Source of the DNA: Deltaproteobacteria bacterium
GTDB taxonomy: Bacteria; Myxococcota_A; UBA796; CAJQPC01
Assembly: GCA_016717595.1 (NCBI GenBank)
Contig: JADKFE010000033.1
Location: forward strand, 1 to 64,000
Direction of reading: 5' to 3'
Length of the DNA stretch: 64,000 nt
In this document: in pieces, positions 49,827 through 58,918 of the stretch
Position numbering within the stretch: position 1 is the stretch's first letter
How the letters are laid out: each line of letters begins with the position of its first letter
Position numbers and translations under genes: made by a program
The notes under the pieces: generated by a model
Told to the model about the DNA's origin: nothing
Databases searched by the model: none
What the model saw: the letters and a program-made list of their open reading frames with translations, nothing else

Positions 49827-51710
49827 ATGCGCACCCTCTCGCTGCTCGCCCTCGTCTCGTTCACCGTCGCCTGTGGCGGAGACGACAAGACCACGCCCGT
49901 TGAAGAGACCGCCGCGCCCGTCGGCCCCACAGACAACGACGGCGACGGCGTGCCCGAGGAGGAGGACTGCGACGACGAAGACCCCGCGGTGAGCCCCGAG
50001 GCCGAGGAGTCCCCCTACAACGGCCTCGACGACGACTGCGACCCCAGCACCGCCGATGATGACCTCGACGGCGACGGCTTCCTCAACGCTGATGACTGCG
50101 ACGACACCAACGCCGAGCTCAACCCCGACGCCAACGAGCGCTGCGACGGCGTCGATGACGACTGTGACGGCGAGATCGACGAGGCGGTGGGCGACGTCTG
50201 GTACACGGATGGCGACGGCGACGGCTTCGGCGACCCCAGCACGGCGAGCCAAGGCTGTGAGCCCGGCGGCGACCAGGTCGCCGACAACACCGACTGCGAC
50301 GACGCTGACGCCGACACCCACCCCGAGGCGCTTGAGACCTGCGACGGCGAAGACGACGACTGCGACGGTGAGGCCGATGAGGGCGTGACCTCGACGTTTT
50401 ATCAAGACACAGACGGCGACGGCTTCGGAGACCTGGACTTCCCCGTCGTCGCCTGTGAGGCCCCGGTGGGCTACGCCGCGAGCGCTGAAGACTGTGATGA
50501 CGGCGACGGCACGATCCACCCCGACGCCGCCGAGGTCTGTGACCTTCAAGACAACGACTGCGACGCCCTCATCGACGACGCCGATGACGACGTGAACCTC
50601 AGCACCGGCACGGTGTTCTACGCCGACGCCGACACCGACGGCTACGGAGATCCCGAGGCCCCCACCTTCGCCTGCGCCCTGCCCGAGGGCTACGCCGCGG
50701 ATGATCTGGACTGTGACGACGCTGACGCGGCGATCTCCCCCAGCGCGTCGGAGGTCTGTGACCTTCAAGACAACGACTGTGACACGCTCATCGACGACGC
50801 CGACCCCGACGTAGACCCCTCAACCGGCGCCGTCTTTTATGCCGACGACGACGGAGACAGCTTTGGTGACCCCGGCGTGCCGGTGCTCTCCTGTGCGCTG
50901 CCCGCGGGGGCCAGCGAGGACGACAGCGACTGCGACGACGCCGACGGCGCGAGCTACCCCGGCGCCGCCGAGCTCTGTGACAGCGAAGACAACGACTGCG
51001 ACGGCGTGTTGAACAACGGCGTGCTCGGCAGCGGCCTCGCCTGCCCCGGGGAGTCGTGTCTGGAGATCCTCAACGACGGCTCGTCTGTTGGGGATGGTGA
51101 CTACGCCCTCGACCCCGACGGGTCGGGCGCGGCGCTGTACACCTGTGACATGACCACAGACGGCGGCGGCTTCACCCTCGTGTTTGACTGGGATCGCCGC
51201 AACGACGGCGACAGCCTCACCGACTTCGAGAGCCTGTTCACCGAGAACTTCAACAACATGACGTCTTGGACGACGAGCTCAACCTATCTGGAGTGGGCGG
51301 ACGGCAACGCCAAAGGCGACGTGATCGACTATCAGTACGCCGTCTCGGTGCCCAACGGCGGCGAGGCGCTGTTTGACTTGGACTTCTACGGCAGCAGCAT
51401 GGAGCAGTCCGGGGTGTGGTTCTGGGCGACGGCCGGCGGCAACCCGACGGATCTCCAGTGCGCGATGCCCGACAAGTCAGCGTCCAACAACTGCTTCACC
51501 GGCGCCTACGCCGGGGCCTACACCACCGCGGAGCAGGCCTACATCCCCGGGTATACCTGCGCGACGACGGCCACCGGGAACCTGGACTGGGAGTCCGTCA
51601 CCCAATACGACCTCGGCGCGGAGCTTGAGTCGTTCCACCTCACGTCGTTGATGTGTGACACCTACGGCGACGAGGCCCGACTGTACTCTGTGGCGCTCTG
51701 GGTGCGCTGA
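49827..51710 (+). CDS. Lipoprotein with MopE-like repeats and fibrinogen-like C-terminus (paralogue)
   Basis: A 627-residue sister of the preceding gene: signal peptide with lipobox VSFTVAC, an acidic spacer, six DCDD/CDGxDNDCDG repeats (positions about 45-400), then SCLEILNDGSSVGDGDYALDP and LYTCDMTTDGGGFTLVFDW, a fibrinogen-like N-terminus, and a C-terminal segment with paired cysteines. The repeats differ in sequence from those next door, so the pair is not a recent duplication. GGAG precedes the ATG. Same likely location and role. Confidence 0.85.
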   Translation: MRTLSLLALVSFTVACGGDDKTTPVEETAAPVGPTDNDGDGVPEEEDCDDEDPAVSPEAEESPYNGLDDDCDPSTADDDLDGDGFLNADDCDDTNAELNPDANERCDGVDDDCDGEIDEAVGDVWYTDGDGDGFGDPSTASQGCEPGGDQVADNTDCDDADADTHPEALETCDGEDDDCDGEADEGVTSTFYQDTDGDGFGDLDFPVVACEAPVGYAASAEDCDDGDGTIHPDAAEVCDLQDNDCDALIDDADDDVNLSTGTVFYADADTDGYGDPEAPTFACALPEGYAADDLDCDDADAAISPSASEVCDLQDNDCDTLIDDADPDVDPSTGAVFYADDDGDSFGDPGVPVLSCALPAGASEDDSDCDDADGASYPGAAELCDSEDNDCDGVLNNGVLGSGLACPGESCLEILNDGSSVGDGDYALDPDGSGAALYTCDMTTDGGGFTLVFDWDRRNDGDSLTDFESLFTENFNNMTSWTTSSTYLEWADGNAKGDVIDYQYAVSVPNGGEALFDLDFYGSSMEQSGVWFWATAGGNPTDLQCAMPDKSASNNCFTGAYAGAYTTAEQAYIPGYTCATTATGNLDWESVTQYDLGAELESFHLTSLMCDTYGDEARLYSVALWVR

Positions 51711-51720
51711 GGCCGCGACG

Positions 51721-52626
51721 TTAGAGCGCGGCCCAGATCGGCCGCGTCGACCAGTCTCCCGGGGCGCCGAGCCTCGGGAGCAGCGCCGGATCGAGGGTGT
51801 GGAGGTGATCCCGCACGGCGCGGGGCCAGGGGTCGCCTGGCTGAACACACTGGATGAGGTGGGCGAGGAGGACGAGGGTGTTGTAGACCTTGCGCGGGGA
51901 CTCCGGCGCGGTGCTCAAGGAGAGCGCGCGTGGAGTTCGAGGCAATCTTTGGGAGATTGACGAAGTTCCGGGGGTTGTCCACAAGCGCGAGTGATGCGCG
52001 ACCTAGTTTCGCATGAGCGCTGAGGTGATGCATGATGGAGCCCAACCATCGCTCATCAAGGTGATAGGTCGTCGCGATCCGTTGGCGAATCGTTGTTCTT
52101 GTGGTAACGGTTGAGCAGTGTCAGCGGTGCCGAACGTGATGACCCTCCGGCGACTACCCAGATGGGGGCCAAGTTGCCCCCTTCTGTCGGTGGTGTTCGA
52201 TGAAGGGCTCGTGGCTCTGCTTGATGTCCTCTTCGATGCGTCTTTTGGTCTCCGTGAAGCCTGGGCCATTAAAGTGAGCTTGATTCTGGTATGCGAGAGG
52301 ATCATTTAGGGAGTGCGCGAGGACGTAGGCCCAGCGAGCGCGCAACGAGAGCTCCAGGCGCTCGCAAGCCGACCAGACCAAGGGCGGAAGATCTGGTCGA
52401 AACTGGTACAGCCCCCCAGATCTGCCCAAATGTTGTCCCAGGTACAAAACTGGTCGGGCGCCCCAGGCAGCGTAAACGGCAGGCGATACACGGAGAGACG
52501 ATAGTAGTTGTGGTGCGCCAGAACACGAAGGGCGGCGGCTTCATCGTCAATCTCCAGGCCCGCGCCCTGAGGATCGGGAGCTGCTCTGAGGTTGTGGTGG
52601 ATCGGTTGAGGTCGAGGCTTGTCCAT
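51721..52626 (-). pseudogene. Decayed Abi_2-type abortive-infection gene
   Basis: On the minus strand the parts of an Abi_2 (AbiD/AbiF-like) protein appear in the right order but in changing frames: EIDDEAAALRVLAHHNYYRLSVYRLPF, SFDQIF, LVWSACERLELSLRARWAYVLAHSLNDP, IWVVA, VITFGT, YHLDERWLGSIMHHLSA, VAHHSRLW and finally RKVYNTLVLLAHLIQ to a TAA. About five frame changes and a TAG (52003-52005) inside the RNxVAHH motif, the HEPN active-site segment, make it a pseudogene. The DNA is less GC-rich than its surroundings, as expected for acquired defence genes. Such proteins kill phage-infected cells. Confidence 0.8.
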
Positions 52627-52666
52627 GGGAAGAAGTCCCCTAAGGTCAAGAGCCCGCAGGAGAAAC

Positions 52667-52685
52667 CCCGTAGACAGCCTACGGG
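52667..52685. repeat. Small hairpin beside the Abi_2 remnant
   Basis: CCCGTAG-ACAGC-CTACGGG, a perfect 7-bp stem with a 5-base loop, 40 bases beyond the 5' end of the pseudogene. It could be a leftover terminator or regulatory site; there is no T-tract. The surrounding 52627-52796 holds no gene I can support. Confidence 0.35.
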
Positions 52686-52796
52686 AGTCCAGAAGTCTCC
52701 CTGGTGCGCATCGTTGAGAGGCGTGGGTGCTGTTGCTTCAAACTCTATCAGGACATGGAGCGTAAGGCTGCGCGCGGCCGTCCCAACCGCGCCCTC

Positions 52797-53756
52797 TCAC
52801 CCCTCATCCGCCCAGCGCAACAGCGCCTCGACGTCGCGCCAGCGCCACTCGTTCTTGCCTGCGCCGAGCACGCTGAAGGCGATCTGCCTGCCCGAGGGCG
52901 TCACAAACACCCCGGCGAAACAGTAGCCCGCGGTGTCGGTGTAGCCGGTCTTCGCGGCGAGGATCTCCAGGTCTTTACGACCGGCGAGGCGGTTGGTGGA
53001 GTACAGACGACGGTCACGCTCGACGTCGGTGCGCTCGATGTCCCAGTGCTCGGCGGTCGCGGGGATCGACAGGACGGGGTGCGCGGCGACGGCCAAGGCC
53101 GCCCGGGCCATGTCGCGGGCGGTGGAGAGGTTCTCGTCCTCTAAGCCTGAAGGGTCGGCCCAGGTGGACATGGCCATGTGGAGGTCTGCGGAGACCTCGT
53201 CCATGCGGTGGATGAAGTCGTCGTAGGGGAGGCCCGAGGCCACCTGCATGCCGTAGGCGCCGCGGTTGTCTGAAGACACGAGGGCCGAGCCGAGGAGATC
53301 CCAGGCGCGGTAACACTCGCCCGTGGAGAGCTTGGAGAACGCGCCGTTCCGGGTGGGCCGAAAACGCACGTCGATGCAGAAGTCGCGATCCAGATCCGGG
53401 GACTCCGAGGCCATCGCCAGAGACGACACGAGCTTCGTGAGCGAGGCCACGGGGCGGCGATCGTCGGCGGCGCGCTCGTAGAGCACCTCGCCGGAGTCGA
53501 CGTCGAAGGCGAACACGGCGCGGCTGTAGAGCTTCGGCGCGCCGGTCGTAGGCGCGGCGCGGCGATCGAGCTCGGGGAGCACGGCGAGGGGCCCGGGGTT
53601 GGGGTGCCAGCTCGGCGGGGTCCAGCTCGCCGGGCGAGGCTTCGTCGGCGAGCCCTCCAGGTCGGCCTGGGCGGGCGTGTTCAGGAGGTTGAAGGTCGCG
53701 GCGCCGAGGATGACCACCCAGGCGGTCACGAGCGCACGGCTCATCAGTCGGGTCAT
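52797..53756 (-). CDS. D-alanyl-D-alanine carboxypeptidase (S11-type serine peptidase)
   Basis: A penicillin-binding-type DD-peptidase that trims peptidoglycan stem peptides. The 319-residue protein starts with a signal/anchor helix (LVTAWVVILGAATFNLL), has a Pro-rich linker, and the three active-site motifs: SLTK (after RRPVA), SSDN and KTGYTDTAG. Domain order fits the S11 family; the C-terminal barrel of PBP5-like enzymes is absent. Start at the ATG MTRLMSRAL. It diverges from the START-like lipoprotein gene. Confidence 0.9.
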   Translation of the reverse strand: MTRLMSRALVTAWVVILGAATFNLLNTPAQADLEGSPTKPRPASWTPPSWHPNPGPLAVLPELDRRAAPTTGAPKLYSRAVFAFDVDSGEVLYERAADDRRPVASLTKLVSSLAMASESPDLDRDFCIDVRFRPTRNGAFSKLSTGECYRAWDLLGSALVSSDNRGAYGMQVASGLPYDDFIHRMDEVSADLHMAMSTWADPSGLEDENLSTARDMARAALAVAAHPVLSIPATAEHWDIERTDVERDRRLYSTNRLAGRKDLEILAAKTGYTDTAGYCFAGVFVTPSGRQIAFSVLGAGKNEWRWRDVEALLRWADEG

Positions 53757-53810
53757 GTCCCTGCCCTGATTGAAAGAGGGGGGTGAGGACTCCATGTCAC
53801 CAGTTTCGGT

Positions 53811-53822
53811 TTGACCTGTCAA
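53811..53822. promoter_or_regulatory. Palindrome TTGAC-CT-GTCAA in a divergent spacer
   Basis: Perfect 5-bp inverted repeat 55 bases from the DD-peptidase start. On the minus strand it gives TTGACA with a weak TGACAT 17 bases further, so it may combine a -35 box and an operator. Confidence 0.35.
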
Positions 53823-53918
53823 CACCACAAGCTCGACTTCATGTGAAGAGTTTCTTGACCTCCCCTGCGTGCGCGCCTCAGCGGCGGTATTGTAGAGGTG
53901 ATCTTCAGAGGATCTTCT

Positions 53919-54605
53919 ATGCGCAATGTGATCCAAACCCTGTCCCCGATCGCGCTCTTGCCGATCCTGATCTCGCTCAGCGCCTGCACCAAAGACGACG
54001 TCGTCGCCGACGACACCAGCTCGATCTACCCCGAGGGCCTCGCGCCCTTGGCCGAGAACACCGCGCCCGCGCCAGCGAGCACCGAGGCCGAGCCTTGGCC
54101 CGAGCAGCTCTCCTTGGTGAGCGACGGCGAGGCCGAGCCGATGTGGGTTCACGCCCGGGGCTACATCCAGCAGCCCGTCTCGGCGGTGTGGGCGGCGCTC
54201 TCGACGCCTGAGGTCGTCGTCGATCGCCGGGTGGTGGGGGAGTGGACGGTGCAGCAGGACGACCCTCCGCGCTACGACGTGGGCTTCTTGTTGCACTACG
54301 TCGTCTTTGACGTGGTCACCGTCGAGTTTGACCTCCAGTGGGATCAGGCGGTCATCGAGGGCAGCGCCGCGGCGCCGACGCAGGTCGCCGCGCGGATGGA
54401 GAAGGTGGACGGCACGGTGTTCATCTCGCTCATGGAGTGCTCGGTCTTGCTCATCGAGGTCGCTGACGGGGTCACTGAGGTGCAGCTCGTCTACCAGCTT
54501 GAGTCGGCCACGGGCGAGATCGAGCCCGCCGAGGAGTATGTCACCGACCTCTTCGAGAGCCTCAAGGCCGTGGCCCACGGCGAGGCGCTGCCCACCTACG
54601 AGTGA
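53919..54605 (+). CDS. Lipoprotein with SRPBCC/START-like domain
   Basis: A 228-residue lipoprotein (lipobox LISLSAC) with a Ser/Ala/Glu-rich linker and, from about residue 75, a helix-grip fold: YIQQPVSAVWAALSTPEVVVDRR is the typical opening of SRPBCC proteins, followed by long beta strands (VTVEFDLQWDQAVI, VTEVQLVYQLESATG) and a C-terminal helix (AEEYVTDLFESLKAVAHG). It would bind a hydrophobic ligand at the envelope. Ligand unknown. Confidence 0.72.
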   Translation: MRNVIQTLSPIALLPILISLSACTKDDVVADDTSSIYPEGLAPLAENTAPAPASTEAEPWPEQLSLVSDGEAEPMWVHARGYIQQPVSAVWAALSTPEVVVDRRVVGEWTVQQDDPPRYDVGFLLHYVVFDVVTVEFDLQWDQAVIEGSAAAPTQVAARMEKVDGTVFISLMECSVLLIEVADGVTEVQLVYQLESATGEIEPAEEYVTDLFESLKAVAHGEALPTYE

Positions 54606-54663
54606 GCCGGGCCTCTGGATCTCGTCGCGCTGCGGACGTCACGCATCTGGTAGAGTGGCCCCG

Positions 54664-56610
54664 ATGCGCCGCGTCACCCCCCTGCTGCTGATCCTCACCC
54701 TAGGCGCCCTGGCGGACTCTAGCCGCGCCGGGCCGCCCGTGGACCTCCGCGCCTTGGCCCGGGGCTACACCCTGCAGTCGGTGCTGGGCCTGCCGTCCGC
54801 CGCCGGGCTCGCCTTCTCCCCAGACGGGCAGACGCTCTACGCCGCGGGCACCGACGACGCCCTGCGGGTGTTTGACGCCCGCAGCCTCACGCTCCGCGCC
54901 TCGTGGGGCCACGACGGGGCCCGGGTGCGCCAGGTCGTCGTCTCTCCAGATGGGCAGCGCGTGGCCGTCGGCGACATGCAGGGCAACATCACCCAGCACG
55001 ACGCCGCCACGGGCAAGGTGATCACCCGGGTCAAAGGCACCGGTCGGCCCTGCATCGGCCTCGGCTGGTCACCCGACGGCACGAAGCTGGCGTACGCCGC
55101 GCTTTATGGCCCGGCGCGGGTGGTCGAGGCCGCCACGGGCAGGCCCTTGGACGATCTCAACGGCCCCGGCGAGTGGTTCGGTGAGGCGCGTTTTAGCTTT
55201 GAGGCCAACCGTGTGGCCCTGATCGGCCGCGACGGCCTGGTGCGGGTGCTCGATCTGCGCACCGGCGCCCTGCTCAAGACGCTCAGCGCCGCGCCCGGAG
55301 AGGCCACCCGGCTCGTGTGGTCCGGCGACGGCCAGCGCCTCGCGGTGGAGGACGGCCAAGGCCAGGCGCTCGTGTGGACGGTGGAGGGCAAGCTCACCCA
55401 GGTCAACCGCGCCCCGGAGCCGATGGGCGGCCTGATCTTCGCCCCCGATCACCGCACGCTGTTGAGCCCCGCGGGCCAAAACCGCGTGGAGGTGTGGAGC
55501 GCCCGCAAAGACACGACGATCGCGCCCCTCTCCGCGCCGCCGCGCTGGCTCGGCCTGCCCATCGAGGAGGAGGTCCCCGAGGCCAGCGAAGGCCGCTATC
55601 TCGGCGTCCCCGCGGCGATCTCCCCCGACGGCGCCCTGCTCGCCGAGTCGTGGACAAACCAGCTCCGGGTGTGGGAGCTGGCCACGGGCGCGCTGCTCTC
55701 CACGAGAGACACCGGCCTCGCCGAGGTCACCGACGTAGACGTGGGCCCCAAGGCCACAAACGTCGTGGTGACCACCACCGATGGCCGGGTGCAGGTCTAC
55801 GACGCTGAGGGCGCCGCCCTGCGCGCCGAGCTGGTCTTGCCCAAAGGCCCCGCCCGCGCCGCCGACCTCTCCCCGGACGGCCGCACCGTCGCCATCGCCG
55901 GGCCCGACTTTCATGTGCGGGTGTGGGAGCCCTTCGCCGGCGGCCCCACCACGACGATGTTTGGCCACACCGGCCCCGTCACCGACGTGCTGTACACCAA
56001 CGACGGCCGCCGGGTGCTCTCGGCCTCTTCAGACGGCACCGTCGGCGGCTGGGACGTGCCCAGCCGACAGCGCGTCGCGGAGCTGCCCGCCCAGCCCCAA
56101 GGCGTGCGGTCTCTGGGCCTCACCCGCGACGGCCTCATCGTCGCCTTCGGGGCCACGCCGCCGCCGAGCGCCGCCCCCGCCACGCCGCCGCCCACCCCCG
56201 CCGCCACGCCGGGCCCCGCCACCCCGCTCCTGTTCACCAGCGCCGGGGCCCCGAGCCCCCAGGCCGCGCTCAAGCTCGGCTGCGCCGGGGTGCCCGCCGT
56301 GGTGAGCCGCGACGGCAAACACCTGATCTGCGCCAAGGAGCAGCTCGTGAAGGTCGAGATCAGCACCGGCTTGGAGGTCTACGCCGCCGCCGGGCGCTAC
56401 ACGTCTCTGGCCTTGAGCCCCGACGGCCAGCTCCTCGCCGCGGGGACGGGGGGCGGCGCGGTGAGCGTGCTCGACCCCAAGACCGGCGCGCTCCTCGTCT
56501 CTTTGCCGGGCCACGCCGAGCGGGTGACGGCGGTGGCGTTCTCCGACGATGGCCGGGTGATCGTGAGCGGCAGCGCCGATGGCACCACGCGGGTCTGGAG
56601 CCGCCCATGA
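54664..56610 (+). CDS. Secreted WD40-repeat protein
   Basis: A 648-residue protein with signal peptide (PLLLILTLGALADSSRAG) and WD40-like blades through most of its length (AGLAFSPDGQTLYAAGTDDALRVFDARS; DVLYTNDGRRVLSASSDGTVGGWD; VTAVAFSDDGRVIVSGSADGTTRVW). A Pro/Ala-rich linker of about 35 residues interrupts them near residue 500. Probably a periplasmic or surface scaffold with one or two propellers. The ATG overlaps nothing upstream; the stop overlaps the esterase start (ATGA). Confidence 0.82.
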   Translation: MRRVTPLLLILTLGALADSSRAGPPVDLRALARGYTLQSVLGLPSAAGLAFSPDGQTLYAAGTDDALRVFDARSLTLRASWGHDGARVRQVVVSPDGQRVAVGDMQGNITQHDAATGKVITRVKGTGRPCIGLGWSPDGTKLAYAALYGPARVVEAATGRPLDDLNGPGEWFGEARFSFEANRVALIGRDGLVRVLDLRTGALLKTLSAAPGEATRLVWSGDGQRLAVEDGQGQALVWTVEGKLTQVNRAPEPMGGLIFAPDHRTLLSPAGQNRVEVWSARKDTTIAPLSAPPRWLGLPIEEEVPEASEGRYLGVPAAISPDGALLAESWTNQLRVWELATGALLSTRDTGLAEVTDVDVGPKATNVVVTTTDGRVQVYDAEGAALRAELVLPKGPARAADLSPDGRTVAIAGPDFHVRVWEPFAGGPTTTMFGHTGPVTDVLYTNDGRRVLSASSDGTVGGWDVPSRQRVAELPAQPQGVRSLGLTRDGLIVAFGATPPPSAAPATPPPTPAATPGPATPLLFTSAGAPSPQAALKLGCAGVPAVVSRDGKHLICAKEQLVKVEISTGLEVYAAAGRYTSLALSPDGQLLAAGTGGGAVSVLDPKTGALLVSLPGHAERVTAVAFSDDGRVIVSGSADGTTRVWSRP

Positions 56611-57587
56611 GCGAAGGGGTGAGCCCGCTGGTCGGCACCCTGCGCCGCGCCCGCGCCGTCGCCGTCGCCCGGGTGGTCGCCGGTGGCTTTGAGGTGCTCT
56701 CCCGGGTGGGCGGCGCCACGCCCCTGGCCCGGCCGGAGCGCTACGGCGCCGAGCTCGCCGGTCGAGATCTGCCCTACGGCCCACACCCCCGGCAGACGGT
56801 GGACATCTACCGCCCCGTCGAGTCCAGCGGCCCGGCGCCGGTGATGGTGTACTTCCACGGCGGCGGCTTTCGGGCGATGTCCAAAGACACCCACTGGCTG
56901 ATGGCCCTGCGCTTCGCCCGGGCGGGCTTCGTCGTGGTGAACGTCGATTATCGCCTCGCGCCGGAGAGCCCCTTCCCCGCCGCCGCCCAAGACGCCTGCG
57001 CCGCGATCCGCCTCGCCGTAGACCTCGCCGGTCGCTACGGCGGTGACCCGTCGCGCCTGCTCATCGCCGGGGAGAGCGCCGGGGCCAACCTCACCGCCGT
57101 GGCCACCATCGCCTGCTGCTTTGAGCGCCCCGAGCCCTGGGCCCGGGACGTCTACAAGCTCGGCGTGGTGCCCCGGGCGTCCTTGCCCGCCTGCGGCATC
57201 CTCCAGGTGAGCGACACCGAACGTTTCACCCGGGCCAAGCCGCTGCCGCTGATCTCCCGGGACGCCCTGCGTGACCCCGAGGCCGCCTACCTCAAGCGCA
57301 GCCTGAGCGGCGAGGTTGAGCTGGCCGACCCGCTCCTGGTGATGGAGCGCGCCGCCCGCGCCGATCGCCCTCTGCCGCCGCACTTTTTGCCCTGCGGCAC
57401 CAAAGACCCCCTCCTCGACGACACCCGGCGCATGGCCGCCGCCGTCACGCGCCTGGGCGGCGAGTCGATCCTGCGGGTCTATCCCGGCGAGATCCACGCC
57501 TTTCACGCCTTGGTCTGGCGCCCGGCGGCCCGCCGCTGCTGGGAGGAGATGACCCAGTTCGCCTTGGACCGCAGCGCCGCCCCCTGA
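56607..57587 (+). CDS. Alpha/beta-hydrolase of the HSL (carboxylesterase) family
   Basis: A 326-residue esterase/lipase. The oxyanion motif HGGGF is in VYFHGGGFRAMS, the nucleophile is Ser in GESAGANL, Asp in TKDPLLDD and His in GEIHAFHAL, all as in hormone-sensitive-lipase-type esterases. No clear signal peptide. The start overlaps the WD40 stop by four bases, so the two are co-translated. Confidence 0.9.
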   Translation: MSEGVSPLVGTLRRARAVAVARVVAGGFEVLSRVGGATPLARPERYGAELAGRDLPYGPHPRQTVDIYRPVESSGPAPVMVYFHGGGFRAMSKDTHWLMALRFARAGFVVVNVDYRLAPESPFPAAAQDACAAIRLAVDLAGRYGGDPSRLLIAGESAGANLTAVATIACCFERPEPWARDVYKLGVVPRASLPACGILQVSDTERFTRAKPLPLISRDALRDPEAAYLKRSLSGEVELADPLLVMERAARADRPLPPHFLPCGTKDPLLDDTRRMAAAVTRLGGESILRVYPGEIHAFHALVWRPAARRCWEEMTQFALDRSAAP

Positions 57588-57601
57588 GCCGGGCCTCAGG
57601 C

Positions 57602-58534
57602 TCAGCCGTGGTCGTGCTCGTGATCGTGGTGCTCGTCGTGGCCCGCCGCGCGGCGGATCACCACCAAGGTGCCCAAGGCCCGCGCGTCGCGGCCCGCGCC
57701 CAGGGGCCCGATCTCGACCCGGTTGCCGACGCCTTGCACGAGCAGCGTCCCCTCGGCCCCTTGAACGAAGCCCTTGACGCGTAAGGCGCCGAGGCCGACG
57801 AGCCGCTCGCGAAGGGCCTCGGGATCGGCCCCAGACGGGATCTCAAGCAGCTCGGTGACGAAGCGCTCATGGCTGTGCGGGCGCGGGCTGTGACCCTGGT
57901 GCCTCCGCCTGGCGCGCAGGGCGTCGGGGTCGGGCGGGAAGAGCAGGTCGGGGTTGAGGTCTCCGGCGACGGCCTCCACGATGGGCACACCGCTCACACG
58001 CTCGGCCAAGGCGGCGCGGGCGAGGGCCTGATCCGCTGGAGAGAGCAGGTCAAGCTTTGAGAGCACGACCAGATCCGCGGAGGAGACCTGCTCCTCAAAG
58101 GTGCCGTCGAGATCACGGCCTTCAGCGAGCTGCGCCGCCGAGCACACGACCACGGCGGCGTCGTCGCCGATCCAGGCGTTTACCGGCTCCCGCCAGAGGT
58201 TGAGCTGGGTCTCAAAGGGCAGGGCCACGCCGGAGGTCTCGATGATCACCCGGTCGGGCTTTACCCGCTCGTAGAGGAGCTGAAGCGTCTCGATCAGGGT
58301 GTCGGAGAGGCGGCAGCAGACGCAGCCCCCGGCGAGCTCGATGAACGACTCCGAGGCGCCGCCGCCGCTGAGCAGGGCCTCGTCGATGCCCAGCTCACCG
58401 AGCTCGTTGGAGATGACGGCCACACGCACACCGTCGCGCTGGGCGCGCTCTAGGAGCGCCCGCACGAGGGTGGTCTTGCCCGCGCCGAGAAAGCCCGAGA
58501 CGACGAGCGCCGGGACCAACGGGAGCGCCGCCAA
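57602..58534 (-). CDS. CobW/COG0523-family GTPase (metal chaperone)
   Basis: A 310-residue P-loop GTPase with GFLGAGKTT at 14-22, the metal-binding CxCC motif in GGCVCCRLSD, the switch segment ETSGVALP, and a LSKLDLL base-recognition motif; the C-terminal CobW domain (RFVTELLEI...LRVKGFVQG) and a His/Asp/Glu-rich tail (HDEHHDHEHDHG) follow. Members load Zn, Co or Ni into enzymes; which metal is unknown. It is next to monothiol glutaredoxin and BolA genes on the same strand, four bases after the first. Confidence 0.88.
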   Translation of the reverse strand: MAALPLVPALVVSGFLGAGKTTLVRALLERAQRDGVRVAVISNELGELGIDEALLSGGGASESFIELAGGCVCCRLSDTLIETLQLLYERVKPDRVIIETSGVALPFETQLNLWREPVNAWIGDDAAVVVCSAAQLAEGRDLDGTFEEQVSSADLVVLSKLDLLSPADQALARAALAERVSGVPIVEAVAGDLNPDLLFPPDPDALRARRRHQGHSPRPHSHERFVTELLEIPSGADPEALRERLVGLGALRVKGFVQGAEGTLLVQGVGNRVEIGPLGAGRDARALGTLVVIRRAAGHDEHHDHEHDHG

Positions 58535-58538
58535 GCGC

Positions 58539-58874
58539 TCAGCTCTGCGGCGCGGCGGGGGCCTTGTTGATCAGCTCCTGCAGCTCGCCGCTCTCGTACA
58601 TCTCCATCATGATGTCCGAGCCGCCGACGAACTGGCCGTCGATGTAGAGCTGGGGGATGGTCGGCCAGGACGAGAAGGTCTTCACGCCGTCGCGCACGGC
58701 GGGATCCGAGAGCACGTCGAAGGTGGAGAACTGGGCGCCGGAGCGCTTGAGGATCTCGATGGCCCGGGCCGAGAAGCCGCACTGCGGGAAAAACTTCGTG
58801 CCCTTCATAAACAGGACGACGCGGTCCTTGGTGACCAGCTCGCGGATGTAGTCGTGCACGGGGTTGTTGCTCAT
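58539..58874 (-). CDS. grxD: Monothiol glutaredoxin (Grx4/GrxD type)
   Basis: A 111-residue glutaredoxin with the monothiol motif CGFS at 32-35 after GTKFFPQ, and WPTIPQLYIDGQFVGGSDIMMEMYESGELQ, the glutathione-binding signature. CGFS glutaredoxins carry a shared 2Fe-2S cluster, often with BolA, and help deliver it. The BolA gene is directly upstream. Confidence 0.93.
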   Translation of the reverse strand: MSNNPVHDYIRELVTKDRVVLFMKGTKFFPQCGFSARAIEILKRSGAQFSTFDVLSDPAVRDGVKTFSSWPTIPQLYIDGQFVGGSDIMMEMYESGELQELINKAPAAPQS

Positions 58875-58918
58875 AAGGACTCCGGCGAGGTGGGGTGAGG
58901 CGGGGAAGAGCGGGGAAG

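Noticed and set aside
47920..51000. Tandem repeats as a CRISPR array or minisatellite
   Set aside because: Units are imperfect at DNA level and conserved at protein level (DCDD/CDG pattern), so they are coding repeats.
54307..54663. Upstream extension of the WD40 gene by 119 codons
   Set aside because: Overlaps the SRPBCC lipoprotein in another frame and would bury the clear signal peptide at 54664.
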